From Thermococcus indicus (lineage in GTDB: Archaea; Methanobacteriota_B; Thermococci; Thermococcales; Thermococcaceae), in the NCBI RefSeq assembly GCF_006274605.1, contig NZ_CP040846.1:1557041-1621040 (forward strand): 64,000 nucleotides of DNA, read 5' to 3'. The position numbers were made by a program, and so were the translations under genes. Under the pieces are notes generated by a model. That model did no database searches. It was given only the letters and a program-made list of their open reading frames with translations, and was not told the DNA's origin. This document shows, piece after piece, positions 53,834-62,298 of the stretch; the first letter of the stretch is position 1, and the number at the start of each line of letters is the position of its first letter.

Positions 53834-54178
53834 TCAGAGTATGGTACCCTTCTTCCTCTTGAGCGAGTAGCTCAGCCCGTACGCCGGCCAGATACTCGGC
53901 GGCTGCTCGTAGTGGTGGAGGTTCCTCAGTATCTTCTCCGCGGTCTTTTTATTCCTGGCCTTCACCCTCAGAACGCCGTCCTCGAGCTCAACCGTCCCGT
54001 TGGACAGCCTCAGGGTGAGCTTTGAGCCGTTCACCTCGGGCCGGGCCTTCATTAAAAGCGCCCTGTAGTCCTCGTATGCCTCCCTGCTGAGCTTCTGCTC
54101 AAGAAAGACGGGTTTCTCACGTGACTTAAACAGGCGGGAGAACCAACTACTTGAAGGTTCTTCATCCATACTCCTCAT
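53834..54178 (-). CDS. Small hypothetical protein
   Basis: 114 residues (an ATG nine bases later at 54169 is possible). It begins polar and acidic (MDEEPSSSWFSRLFKSREKP), then shows alpha/beta alternation (SKLTLRLSNGTVELEDGVLRVKARNKKTAEKILRNLHHY). It resembles a small RNA- or protein-binding module but has no signature I recognise. GGAGGT lies just upstream. Divergent from taw2. Confidence 0.6.
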   Translation of the reverse strand: MRSMDEEPSSSWFSRLFKSREKPVFLEQKLSREAYEDYRALLMKARPEVNGSKLTLRLSNGTVELEDGVLRVKARNKKTAEKILRNLHHYEQPPSIWPAYGLSYSLKRKKGTIL

Positions 54179-54296
54179 CTACCTCCGGAGGATTTCTCGT
54201 TTTAAATTCGCCGTTCCGCTTTTTAAGGCTTTCTCCTCGCTTTTTGCCGAAATGACGGGAGAAGGCTTTTTAAAGTTTCCCGGCTGAGTAACGCCG

Positions 54297-55136
54297 ATGA
54301 GAAGCACCAGAGTCATAAAGCCCCGCATTCGGGAAACGTTGTCCCGTGAACTCCCAGGAGGGTTAGTTGAACTGCTCCCAAAACATTGGGTCCAGATAGG
54401 GGATGTCCTAATCCTCCCGCTTCGGCCAGAGCTTGAGCCGTACAAGCACCGCATCGCCGAGGTCTACGCCCAAGTAATTGGAGTCAAAACCGTCCTGAGG
54501 AAGGGCAGAATAGGCGGCGAGTTCCGCGAGACGAACTACGAGGTTCTCTACGGGAGCGATACGGTAACGGTGCACGTTGAGAACGGAATCAGATACAAGC
54601 TGGACGTTGCCAAAGTCATGTTCTCCCCGGCCAACGTCAAAGAGCGCGTTAGAATGGCAAAGGTCGCGAAGTCCGGGGAGCTGGTCGTGGACATGTTCGC
54701 CGGAATCGGACACCTCAGCCTCCCGATGGCCGTCCACGGGAAGGCCAGGGTCATTGCAATAGAGAAGAGCCCATACACATTCCAGTTCCTCGTCGAGAAT
54801 ATCGAGCTGAACCGGGTTCAGGACAGAATGACGGCCTACAACATCGACAACCGCGACTTCCCGGGGGAGAACATAGCCGACAGGATTCTGATGGGCTACG
54901 TCGTCACAACCCATGAGTTCATCCCCAAGGCCCTCAGCATAGCAAAGGACGAGGCGGTGATCCACTACCACAACACCGTGCCGGAGAGGCTGATGCCGGA
55001 GGAGCCCTTTAGGACGTTCAGGGAAATCGCGAGGGAGCACGGCTACGAGGCCGAGAAGCTCAACGAGCTGGTCATCAAGCGCTACGCCCCCGGGGTCTGG
55101 CATGTCGTCGTTGACGTGAGGGTCTTCAAGAAATGA
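54297..55136 (+). CDS. taw2: tRNA(Phe) 4-demethylwyosine aminocarboxypropyltransferase (Taw2/Tyw2-like)
   Basis: 279 residues. SAM-binding motif VVDMFAGIGHLSLPMAVHG and the Trm5/Tyw2 core RVIAIEKSPYTFQFLVENIELN. The motif MGYVVTTHEFIPKAL, in place of the NLP motif of Trm5 methyltransferases, marks the Tyw2 group, which moves the aminocarboxypropyl group of SAM onto imG-14 at position 37 of tRNA-Phe. Cytosolic. No operon partner is evident. Confidence 0.88.
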   Translation: MRSTRVIKPRIRETLSRELPGGLVELLPKHWVQIGDVLILPLRPELEPYKHRIAEVYAQVIGVKTVLRKGRIGGEFRETNYEVLYGSDTVTVHVENGIRYKLDVAKVMFSPANVKERVRMAKVAKSGELVVDMFAGIGHLSLPMAVHGKARVIAIEKSPYTFQFLVENIELNRVQDRMTAYNIDNRDFPGENIADRILMGYVVTTHEFIPKALSIAKDEAVIHYHNTVPERLMPEEPFRTFREIAREHGYEAEKLNELVIKRYAPGVWHVVVDVRVFKK

Positions 55137-55344
55137 ACCTTTCTTCTATGTTCCCGTTGGAATGCCCCATCCATCCGAACGGCGGCGTTCCAGCGACCGT
55201 TTAAACCTTCCCCTTGGGTTCATCCATGGAACTTTCTGTCCCATCGGACAAACTTTTGGTCCGTTGTGCCGGAGGCGGTTCGCCGGTGGTTAACAATTGA
55301 ACTTAACTTAACATATACTGTGAAACGCTTCCTTTTGCGAAGAC

Positions 55345-55353
55345 CTTATATCC
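55345..55353 (+). promoter_or_regulatory. TATA box of the tungsten oxidoreductase gene
   Basis: CTTATATCC lies 34-42 bases before the ATG at 55387. Transcription would start near 55375, leaving room for the GAGGTGAT ribosome site. The rest of 55137-55386 holds no gene; a GTTAACAATTGAACTTAAC stretch at about 55290 is partly palindromic. Confidence 0.5.
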
Positions 55354-55386
55354 TCCAACCCGAAAATCTTTCGAGGTGATTCTGGT

Positions 55387-57288
55387 ATGGAGGCGAAAGG
55401 TGGTTACTGGGGCAGGATTCTGAGGGTCAACCTGACCACCGGGGAGATAAAGGTGGAACCCCTCTCCGAGGAGTTCCCCAGGAAGTACCTCGGAGGCGTC
55501 GGCTTTGGAACCAGACTTCTCTACGACGAAGTTCCGGCCGGAGCTGATCCGCTTGGGCCGGAGAACAAGATGATAATCACACCTGGCCTGTTCGTCGGAA
55601 CCGGCATCGGAACCGGCTCAAAGACAGCCTTCAACTTCAAGAGCCCGCTCACCGGTGCCTATGGCCGCTCGATGGCCGGAGCCAAGATGGGCGAGGAGCT
55701 CAAGAAGGCAGGCTACGACGTCCTTATCATCGAGGGCCAGAGCGAGAAACCTGTTCTCCTCGTTGTAGAGGACGACGAGGTTAAGCTCGTTCCGGCCGAT
55801 GGTTACTGGGGTCTCACGACCGGCGAGGCCAGGAAGAAGGCCAAGGAGGAGTACCCCGGCTTCGCAACGGCCTTTATCGGCCCGGCCGGTGAGAACCTCA
55901 GCAGGATAGCCACGATAGAGACCGACGACAGGCAGGCCGGTAGAGGTGGCCCCGGTGCCGTCCTCGGAAGCAAGAAGCTCAAGGGAATCCTCGTAAAGGG
56001 AACCAAGAAGATACCGATAGCCCAGCCCGAGAAGCTCCGCGAGCTCATCAAGGAGTGGGCGATGGTCTTTAAGGACCACCCGGCCACCAAGGCAGACATG
56101 GAGTACGGAAGCGGCGAGTTCCTCGACTGGATGAACCGCGAGAGGGGAACCTTCCCGGTCAGGAACTGGCAGATGGGCTTCTTCAAGAAGGCCTACGAGA
56201 AGGCCAAGGAGGAGGGCAGGGAGCACATCGGAATCGACCCCTACTTCTGGGCGCCGAAGTACCGCGCCGGCAGGAGGCCGTGCCCGCTCTGTAACAAGCC
56301 GTGCAGCCAGTACATCAAGGTCGAGAGCGAGCGCTGGGGCACCTTCATGACGGATGGACCGGAGTACGAGACCCTCTACTCATTCGGCGGTGTGCTCGAG
56401 CTTGACGACTTCGAGACGGTAGCGTACCTCAACTACCTGGCTGACGAGCTCGGCCTCGACACCATCTCGGCCGGTGTCACCATCGCCTGGGCCATGGAGG
56501 CCTACGAGAGGGGACTGCTCACCAAGGAGGAAGCTGACGGCCTTGAGCTCACCTTCGGAAATGGCGAGGCCGCCGTCGAGGCCCTCAAGAAGATGGCCTA
56601 CCGTGAGGGCAACCTCGGAAAGCTCCTCGCCGACGGTGTCAAGAGGGCCAGCGAGAGGCTCGGCAAGGGCAGCGAGAAGTTCGCCATGCACGTCAAGGGC
56701 ATGGAGCCGCCTGCCTATGACGTCCGCGGTATAAAGGGAATGGCCCTCGCCTTCGCCGTGAACGTCCGCGGTGCCGACCACCTCACCAGCGGCGCCTACG
56801 GAACTGAGCTGGTCGGCAAGTGGTGGAAGTTCGATGGCGTGGACAGAACCAGGGGCGAGAACAAGGGCTTTGAGATTGCCTTCCACGAGAACCTCATGGC
56901 GATCTATGACGCCACCGGCGTCTGTAAGTTCTCAAGGCACATGTACTTCCTCGAGGGCTTCCCGCCGCTCGTCGAGGCCGTTACCGGCATGAACATCGGC
57001 GAGGCCGAGCTGATGGTCATCGGCGAGAGGATAATGAACGTCGCCAGGGCCTTCAACGTCAGGGAAGGCTTCACCAGGAAGGACGACACGCTCCCGTACA
57101 GGATCATGTGGGAGCCGATTCCTGAAGGAGTCAGCAAGGGCTTCCACGTCCCGCCGTGGGAGCTCGACAGGATGCTCGACGAGTACTACCAGGCCCGCGG
57201 CTGGAGCAGGGATGGAATCCCGACCAAGGCCAAGCTCATCGCCCTCGATTTACCGGACATCGCCGAGGACATTGGGGCTGGTATTTGA
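55387..57288 (+). CDS. Tungsten-dependent aldehyde:ferredoxin oxidoreductase family enzyme
   Basis: 633 residues. The N-terminus (GGYWGRILRVNLTTGEIKVEPL) and FIGPAGENLSRIATIETDDRQAGRGGPGAVLGSKKLKGI are typical of the AOR family. The 4Fe-4S ligands are C299, C302, C306 (CPLCNKPC) and C513 (DATGVCKF). The enzyme binds bis-tungstopterin and oxidises aldehydes to acids with ferredoxin. Which paralogue (AOR, FOR, WOR4, WOR5, GAPOR) it is cannot be decided by eye. Confidence 0.9.
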   Translation: MEAKGGYWGRILRVNLTTGEIKVEPLSEEFPRKYLGGVGFGTRLLYDEVPAGADPLGPENKMIITPGLFVGTGIGTGSKTAFNFKSPLTGAYGRSMAGAKMGEELKKAGYDVLIIEGQSEKPVLLVVEDDEVKLVPADGYWGLTTGEARKKAKEEYPGFATAFIGPAGENLSRIATIETDDRQAGRGGPGAVLGSKKLKGILVKGTKKIPIAQPEKLRELIKEWAMVFKDHPATKADMEYGSGEFLDWMNRERGTFPVRNWQMGFFKKAYEKAKEEGREHIGIDPYFWAPKYRAGRRPCPLCNKPCSQYIKVESERWGTFMTDGPEYETLYSFGGVLELDDFETVAYLNYLADELGLDTISAGVTIAWAMEAYERGLLTKEEADGLELTFGNGEAAVEALKKMAYREGNLGKLLADGVKRASERLGKGSEKFAMHVKGMEPPAYDVRGIKGMALAFAVNVRGADHLTSGAYGTELVGKWWKFDGVDRTRGENKGFEIAFHENLMAIYDATGVCKFSRHMYFLEGFPPLVEAVTGMNIGEAELMVIGERIMNVARAFNVREGFTRKDDTLPYRIMWEPIPEGVSKGFHVPPWELDRMLDEYYQARGWSRDGIPTKAKLIALDLPDIAEDIGAGI

Positions 57289-57372
57289 AGGTCCTTACCC
57301 CCTCTTTTCTTTGCTTCTTCCCGGAGTTAAATATAAGAACCTGGGGGGAGTATCCTCCCGTTGGTGTTAATC

Positions 57373-58923
57373 ATGGAGAGGAAGCTCACCGATTTCATCG
57401 GCCATGCCTCCAAGAAGGATAACGGTTTAACCCGTGAGGAGCTTGAGAGGGTTCTTAAGAAGGCCGCGGATTTAATCAGGACGAGAGTTGATTACAAGTA
57501 CATCCTCCTCCTGCTGTTCTTGAAGAGACTGAGCGACGAGTGGGAGAAGGAGTTTGAGGAGTACGTTAGGAAGCTCACCAAGGAAGGCCTGGACAGAAAG
57601 ACCGCCGAAGAGCTTGCCCTCAAAGACAGGGAAGCGTACACGATTAACTATCCACCCGAATACCTCTGGAGGAAGCTCCGCGAGAAGGACATCGAGAGCC
57701 TTCCCCAGAACCTTTCGCAGGCCCTCAAGAAGCTCGCCGAGCTCAACCCCAACCTACGGGGTGTCGTTGACCGCTTTGACTTCATGGAGTTCATGCTCCA
57801 CAGGGACAACGCCGAGATACTCAGGCAGCTCTTCGAGCTCTTCAGCGGGCTTGACTTAAAGAACGCCTCTCCAGATGTCCTTGGCGATGCCTACGAGTGG
57901 ATTCTCCGCTACTTTGCCCCGCAGAAGGCCAAGGAGGGTGAGGTTTACACTCCAAGGGAGGTTATCAGGCTCCTAGTTGAAATCCTTAAGCCGGAGCCGG
58001 GGAATGAGGTTTACGACCCTGCGATGGGTTCCGGCGGCATGCTCATCGGGGCTTATCTCTACGTTAAGGAGCACCGCGGAGCGGATGAGGCTAAAAAGCT
58101 CTTCCTCTACGGCCAGGAGGTCAACCCGACCACCTACGCTTTAGCCGAGATGAACATGATACTCCACGGCATTAAGTCGCCGAAGCTTGCTGTCGGCGAT
58201 ACACTTCTCAGGCCAGCCTTTAAGGAGGAAGAAAGGCTCAAGCGCTTCGATGTGGTTATAGCAAACCCGCCCTGGAACCAGGACGGCTACGGCGAGGCGA
58301 CCCTCAAAAAGGCCGAGTTTACCGAGCGCTTCAAGTACGGCTATCCCCCGAACAATTCGGCAGACTGGGCGTGGATACAGCACATGCTCGCGAGCGCCAA
58401 AGATGATGGAAGGGTCGGCATCGTCATAGACAACGGCGCGCTCTTCAGGGGCGGGGCCGAGAAGAAGATAAGGGCGAAGATACTCAAGGACGACCTACTT
58501 GAGGCGGTAATTCTGCTCCCCGAAAAGCTCTTCTACAACACCGGCGCGCCGGGAGCTATAATGATATTCAACAGGAACAAGCCGGAGGGCAGGAAGGGGA
58601 AAGTCCTCTTCATCAACGCCTCGCAGGAGTATGAAAAGCACCCCGAGATAAGGAAGCTGAACAGACTCGGCGAGGAGCACATCAGAAAAATCGCTGAAGC
58701 CTTCGAGAAGTTCGAGAACGTTGAGGGCTTTGCGCGCGTCGTTGAGCTGGACGAGATAAAGGAGAATGACCACAACCTAAACGTCACCCTCTACGTCTTC
58801 CCGATGGAGGAAGAGGAGGAGATCGACGTTAAGGCCGAGTGGGAGGAGCTGAAGAGGATTAACGAGGAGCTTGCGAGGGTTGATGAGAAGATTGAGGGAT
58901 ATTTGAGGGAGCTGGGGTATTGA
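57373..58923 (+). CDS. hsdM: Type I restriction-modification DNA methyltransferase subunit
   Basis: 516 residues from the ATG at 57373; in-frame TTG/GTG codons lie up to 12 bases earlier. N-terminal HsdM helices (LERVLKKAADLIRTRVDYKYILLLLFLKRLSDEW), then motif I VYDPAMGSGGMLIG and motif IV VVIANPPWNQDG of N6-adenine methyltransferases. With HsdS it methylates the bipartite target. A TATA box (TTAAATATA, about 57327) precedes it. Confidence 0.95.
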   Translation: MERKLTDFIGHASKKDNGLTREELERVLKKAADLIRTRVDYKYILLLLFLKRLSDEWEKEFEEYVRKLTKEGLDRKTAEELALKDREAYTINYPPEYLWRKLREKDIESLPQNLSQALKKLAELNPNLRGVVDRFDFMEFMLHRDNAEILRQLFELFSGLDLKNASPDVLGDAYEWILRYFAPQKAKEGEVYTPREVIRLLVEILKPEPGNEVYDPAMGSGGMLIGAYLYVKEHRGADEAKKLFLYGQEVNPTTYALAEMNMILHGIKSPKLAVGDTLLRPAFKEEERLKRFDVVIANPPWNQDGYGEATLKKAEFTERFKYGYPPNNSADWAWIQHMLASAKDDGRVGIVIDNGALFRGGAEKKIRAKILKDDLLEAVILLPEKLFYNTGAPGAIMIFNRNKPEGRKGKVLFINASQEYEKHPEIRKLNRLGEEHIRKIAEAFEKFENVEGFARVVELDEIKENDHNLNVTLYVFPMEEEEEIDVKAEWEELKRINEELARVDEKIEGYLRELGY

Positions 58924-58974
58924 GAGAAGGGTTTATTAAATTCTCAACCCAAAAAATTATCAGGTGTGAGGAAA

Positions 58975-59151
58975 ATGGCAACAAAAAAGAAACCTAAGAA
59001 AAAGTACAAGCGCATCCACAACCCGCTCACAGGAAAATACTACCTCGCCGAGATTCAGCCCGATGGGCGGTATAAAATAGTGGGACTATGGCATCCTCCC
59101 AAGAAGAAGAGCACAAGGAAAAAAGGGTCGATTTGGGATCTTCTGGGTTGA
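58975..59151 (+). CDS. Small very basic protein within the type I RM locus
   Basis: 58 residues from the ATG at 58975 (GGTGTGAGG upstream). Sequence begins MATKKKPKKKYKRIHNPLTGKYY, with a lysine-rich start and a second basic patch (HPPKKKSTRKKGS). The middle (HNPLTGKYYLAEIQPDGRYKIVGLW) looks like a small beta-sheet. It may bind DNA. Family not recognised. Confidence 0.6.
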   Translation: MATKKKPKKKYKRIHNPLTGKYYLAEIQPDGRYKIVGLWHPPKKKSTRKKGSIWDLLG

Positions 59152-59157
59152 TGGACT

Positions 59158-59313
59158 ATGGTTAAGGTGTTCGTTGATACGAACACAATAGTCCACTGGG
59201 CGATTTTAAAGAAGGGCATCGAGAGGCTTTTGGTCTGCATTGAGCGGGTTATTTGTCATTGTCGAGCTTATCGTGGGTTTGATAGTTTTGGGAGTTATTA
59301 TTCTCATAATTAG
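59158..59313 (+). pseudogene. Truncated PIN-domain (VapC-like) remnant
   Basis: The frame reads MVKVFVDTNTIVHWAILKKG, the first strand and active-site Asp of a PIN domain, then loses the family pattern after about 26 codons and stops at 51. The later acidic residues are missing, so it cannot be an active nuclease. It lies between the small basic gene and hsdS. Confidence 0.55.
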
Positions 59314-59326
59314 AGGGGATGCTTAA
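59240..59326 (+). CDS. Possible 28-residue single-helix membrane peptide
   Basis: In a second frame over the PIN remnant, a TTG at 59240 opens a reading with the hydrophobic run LFVIVELIVGLIVLGVIIL and a charged end (RGDA). Its stop shares bases with the hsdS start (TAATG). GAGAGG lies about ten bases upstream. It could be a real small membrane protein or a chance reading. Confidence 0.3.
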   Translation: MSGLFVIVELIVGLIVLGVIILIIRGDA

Positions 59327-60600
59327 TGGCAGGACTCAAGAAAACTCCAATCGGCGAGATTCCCGAGGATTGGGAGGTTGTAGAGCTTGAGGAGATTGCG
59401 GAGAGGTTCGTCGGCGGAGGAACGCCATCAACAAAGAAACCAGAATACTGGAATGGTGACATTCCATGGATCACAAGTGCCATAATTTCTGGATACTACA
59501 TAACTGATGGGGAAAAATATATCACTGAGAAAGGTCTCAACAACAGCTCCACTAATATCGTTCCAAAGGGCAATATAGTAGTAGCCACCCGAGTGGGACT
59601 TGGAAAGGCAGCGATAACTAAAATTGACGTGGCAATAAATCAAGATTTAACCGGTGTAATTTTGAAAAAGGAGCTTGTAGATCCTGAATATCTCGTTAGG
59701 TATGTCACTTCTCCGTTTGTTGTTAAATTTATTCTCTCGGCGGCTAGGGGAACAACTATAAAGGGGATCTCTCGAAAAGAGCTTGCAAAACTAAAAATCC
59801 CCCTCCCACCCCTCCCCGAGCAGAAGAAAATCGCTGAAATCCTGCGTACCGTTGATGAGGACATCGAGAAGACCGACGAGGCCATCGAGCGGACGGAGCG
59901 TCTAAAGAAGGGCCTCATGCAGAGGCTTTTGACCAAGGGGATCAAGCACGAGCGGTTCAAGAAGACGGAGCTGGGCGAGATTCCGGAGGAGTGGCGGGTT
60001 GTAAGGTTGGAAGAGATTTCAAATATTTATTATGGTCTCTCACAGCCTCTTCCAGAGTTAGAATCAGGAGTCCCCATGATACGTGCTACAAATATAAGAG
60101 CAGGTAAGGTTTATCGGGAAGGGTTGATAAAGGTTGATATTTCGGAGCTTCCTGCTAATAAGAGGCATGTAATACTCCAAGAAGGAGACATTATAGTCGT
60201 CAGGAGTGGAGCGTACACCGGAGACATTGGTATAATCTCTAGAGAATTCGAGGGTTCAATTGCAGGCTACGACCTAATTGTCAGACTTAATCACGAAAAA
60301 GCTTACCCCGAATATACCACATATTACCTCCTCTCTCCACATGTTCAGTCCTATTTTACTACACTCAGGACTAGATCCGCACAACCTCATTTGAACTCAA
60401 AGCAACTGAAGAATACAAAAATCCCCCTCCCACCCCTCTCCGAACAAAAACAAATCGCCGAAATCCTTTCCACTGTCGATAGAAAGCTCGAACTCCTGAG
60501 GAAGCGCAGGGAGAAGCTTGAGAAGGTCAAGAAGGGCCTGATGAAAGATTTGCTGACGGGAAGGAGGAGGGTGAAACATTACGGTGACCAAAAAATTTAA
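59326..60600 (+). CDS. hsdS: Type I restriction-modification specificity subunit
   Basis: 424 residues in two similar halves. TRD1 starts TPIGEIPEDWEVVELEEIAE and TRD2 starts TELGEIPEEWRVVRLEEISN. Each ends in the conserved PLPPLPEQKKIAEIL / PLPPLSEQKQIAEIL followed by a coiled-coil spacer (LRTVDEDIEKTDEAIERTERLKKGLM). The central TRD coding is more AT-rich than hsdM, as expected for exchanged recognition domains. Both domains look intact, so the subunit should read a bipartite site. Confidence 0.95.
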   Translation: MAGLKKTPIGEIPEDWEVVELEEIAERFVGGGTPSTKKPEYWNGDIPWITSAIISGYYITDGEKYITEKGLNNSSTNIVPKGNIVVATRVGLGKAAITKIDVAINQDLTGVILKKELVDPEYLVRYVTSPFVVKFILSAARGTTIKGISRKELAKLKIPLPPLPEQKKIAEILRTVDEDIEKTDEAIERTERLKKGLMQRLLTKGIKHERFKKTELGEIPEEWRVVRLEEISNIYYGLSQPLPELESGVPMIRATNIRAGKVYREGLIKVDISELPANKRHVILQEGDIIVVRSGAYTGDIGIISREFEGSIAGYDLIVRLNHEKAYPEYTTYYLLSPHVQSYFTTLRTRSAQPHLNSKQLKNTKIPLPPLSEQKQIAEILSTVDRKLELLRKRREKLEKVKKGLMKDLLTGRRRVKHYGDQKI

Positions 60601-60620
60601 ATATACTACATGGAAAAGTT

Positions 60621-60776
60621 ATGTTAGTCCCGGTGGGTTTCCTCCTCTTGATGACAAAAGGCATGCTGCCCCCAGCAACAGTTACAGCAGTGGTGGAGGT
60701 GATGGACATGGTTTTCAAAGTTACAGAGAACGTCCCGAAAGTGGGGGCGGCCCTCCTCCGGGTTGTGGGGGCGTAG
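60621..60776 (+). CDS. Possible small protein downstream of hsdS
   Basis: A 51-codon frame ends at TAG 60774. Its start is unclear: ATG at 60621 lies about 20 bases after the TATA box TTTAAATATA (60595-60604), while ATG at 60711 has a perfect GGAGGTGA site and would give 22 residues (MVFKVTENVPKVGAALLRVV...). The reading is helical and protein-like. Its end overlaps the tRNA-like structured element. Could be a real small ORF or the tail of a lost gene. Confidence 0.35.
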   Translation: MLVPVGFLLLMTKGMLPPATVTAVVEVMDMVFKVTENVPKVGAALLRVVGA

Positions 60777-60870
60777 GGACCAATGCTTTCGAGGGGGAAA
60801 CCCAGGGCTACAGCCCGGGAGGGCTGCCCTAGGAGGGCGTGGTGATGGGGGTTCGAATCCCCCCGCCCCA
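60767..60870 (+). ncRNA. Structured tRNA-like element with a perfect T arm
   Basis: GGGGG-TTCGAAT-CCCCC (60847-60863) is a perfect T arm and is flanked by GGGCG (60835-60839) pairing with CGCCC (60864-60868). GGGGCG at 60768-60773 can pair with the same 3' strand, closing about 100 bases. Inside is a hairpin CAGCCC-GGGA-GGGCTG. There is no D arm or anticodon arm, so it is not a normal tRNA. It may be the remnant of an integration site in a tRNA 3' end, or a stable RNA. Confidence 0.35.
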
Positions 60871-60892
60871 CGAAAAAGTTTGAGGGAGAGTC

Positions 60893-62095
60893 ATGTCAAA
60901 TAATAGCATCTGGAATTCTTGGATTGAGCTCACAAAAAATGGTGCTCTCCCACTAGTTGCACTTACTTATTTGTTAGCAGTCTGGAAAATAAGTGAAACT
61001 TGCACCACTAACAAATGTTTTATAGAGTCTTTCGTAATCGTTTCAATTGTTATCATGCTCTTGTTGTATCCGATGCTCAGATATGCTAGGACCGTTTTAG
61101 GTCTCAAGATCAAGGTGGAAAAAGAACAAGTAAAGAAATCCACACTGAAAATTATTGACAAGCATTTTTCTCCACGAATTAGAGCATTTTTTGGAGTTCT
61201 AGAGCGCAGAGGAGTCATGAATTTAGAAAAGCTGGAAAATGATATTTTCAAAAATCTCTCTTTGGCATTTATTATGTTAGAACGAGGGGAAGCTCTTGAT
61301 GGTCATTTGAAATATCGCATTAGTAACGTTCTTGAAGGAAAGGCACCTAATGAATACAGAAGGATACCTAGCCTCTCAACTCTATTTAGACATTTTATGT
61401 TGAATGAAGTAGTAACATGGCAAGAAGTGGATAATGTCATCCCCATAAAGATTAGGCAGGGTTTTTCTATATTTCTTGTTATACCATCAAAACATGCCCC
61501 CCATCTTGGAGATCTTATTATAGGCGGGTATAGGAATTATGTTAGGAATATCTATGATAAGATACAAAATAACCCTGACATCTCAGAGGAGGATAAGCAG
61601 AAATTTCGTGAATGGTACAGCAAGTTTAACCCTCCTATAAATCCGGCCATCTTGGTTTTGTTCCCTTATCAAACATCTATTGAGGTCATACTTGAATATC
61701 TTTCTGAAGGTAGCTCTGAGGACATTAAACTAGTTTTTGCTCCTAAGATTGAGACCATTTTAAAACAAACGCTAGATGTTGGCAGGATTAAGCTCGCTTA
61801 TTTATTTGAAACAGTTGGATATGCTGATAAAATTGTCAACAGGTTGATAGAGTTAGACAGAGATATCAAGGTAAAGATCAACGGAAACCCTGAATTAACT
61901 CTAAATGATTTCCTAGCTCTTTCTCAGCCATATAAACATCTAATGAGGGCAATAAAGTTAGTTGATCCTTCTCTATTCAATGAGGTTGTTCAATATGAGG
62001 GGTATCTAGGGGAACTTAGAAATCTCATTAGAGATTTAGAAATTACAGTTCATGGAAAGACATTAACTCCTGATAATACCACCATAACACGCTAG
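60893..62095 (+). CDS. AT-rich membrane-anchored protein of unknown function
   Basis: 400 residues. Two hydrophobic helices near the start (ALPLVALTYLLAVW, about 18-31; FIESFVIVSIVIMLLLYPML, about 43-62), then a mostly helical soluble part with no motif I recognise. The DNA is clearly more AT-rich than its neighbours, with many ATA and TTA codons, so it is probably a recent acquisition. It sits within the type I RM locus directly after the tRNA-like element. It could be a defence accessory gene. Confidence 0.65.
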   Translation: MSNNSIWNSWIELTKNGALPLVALTYLLAVWKISETCTTNKCFIESFVIVSIVIMLLLYPMLRYARTVLGLKIKVEKEQVKKSTLKIIDKHFSPRIRAFFGVLERRGVMNLEKLENDIFKNLSLAFIMLERGEALDGHLKYRISNVLEGKAPNEYRRIPSLSTLFRHFMLNEVVTWQEVDNVIPIKIRQGFSIFLVIPSKHAPHLGDLIIGGYRNYVRNIYDKIQNNPDISEEDKQKFREWYSKFNPPINPAILVLFPYQTSIEVILEYLSEGSSEDIKLVFAPKIETILKQTLDVGRIKLAYLFETVGYADKIVNRLIELDRDIKVKINGNPELTLNDFLALSQPYKHLMRAIKLVDPSLFNEVVQYEGYLGELRNLIRDLEITVHGKTLTPDNTTITR

Positions 62096-62157
62096 AACCA
62101 GCACACAACCTCCTAGTTATTTGATGATACAAGAACTATTTTGCTGAATTTCATTTT

Positions 62158-62249
62158 GTTAATCTCTTAACATCCCTTCGTTATTTTGTCTCTTTTGTTA
62201 ATACATTAACCACAACTCTTTTATATGGCTTTAATGTTAACCCATTAAC
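62158..62249 (+). promoter_or_regulatory. Promoter with three GTTAA-N4-TTAAC palindromes spaced exactly 39 bp
   Basis: Copies at 62158-62171 (N4 = TCTC), 62197-62210 (TACA) and 62236-62249 (CCCA). Arms are identical in all three, and starts are 39 bp apart. A TATA box (TTTTATATGG, 62218-62227) lies between copies 2 and 3, so copy 3 covers the expected transcription start of the nucleotidyltransferase-hsdR pair. The pattern fits a repressor that binds cooperatively or loops DNA. The regulator is not evident in the window. Confidence 0.7.
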
Positions 62250-62298
62250 ATGATAGTATGGGTAGCAGTCGACGACCGCATTTTGGTGGCGATTAGAA

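Noticed and set aside
55280-55310. SurR-type or glycolytic (TGM) regulatory site before the tungsten oxidoreductase
   Set aside because: GTTAACAATTGAACTTAAC does not match GTTn3AAC spacing well, and no TATCAC-N5-GTGATA motif is present.
60767-60870. Functional tRNA gene
   Set aside because: The T arm is perfect, but there is no D arm or anticodon stem-loop, and the acceptor pairing is imperfect. Kept only as a tRNA-like element.
62258-62296. 12-residue leader peptide before the MNT gene
   Set aside because: The ATG lies just after the expected transcription start, but the peptide has no feature of an attenuator and no ribosome site; probably chance.
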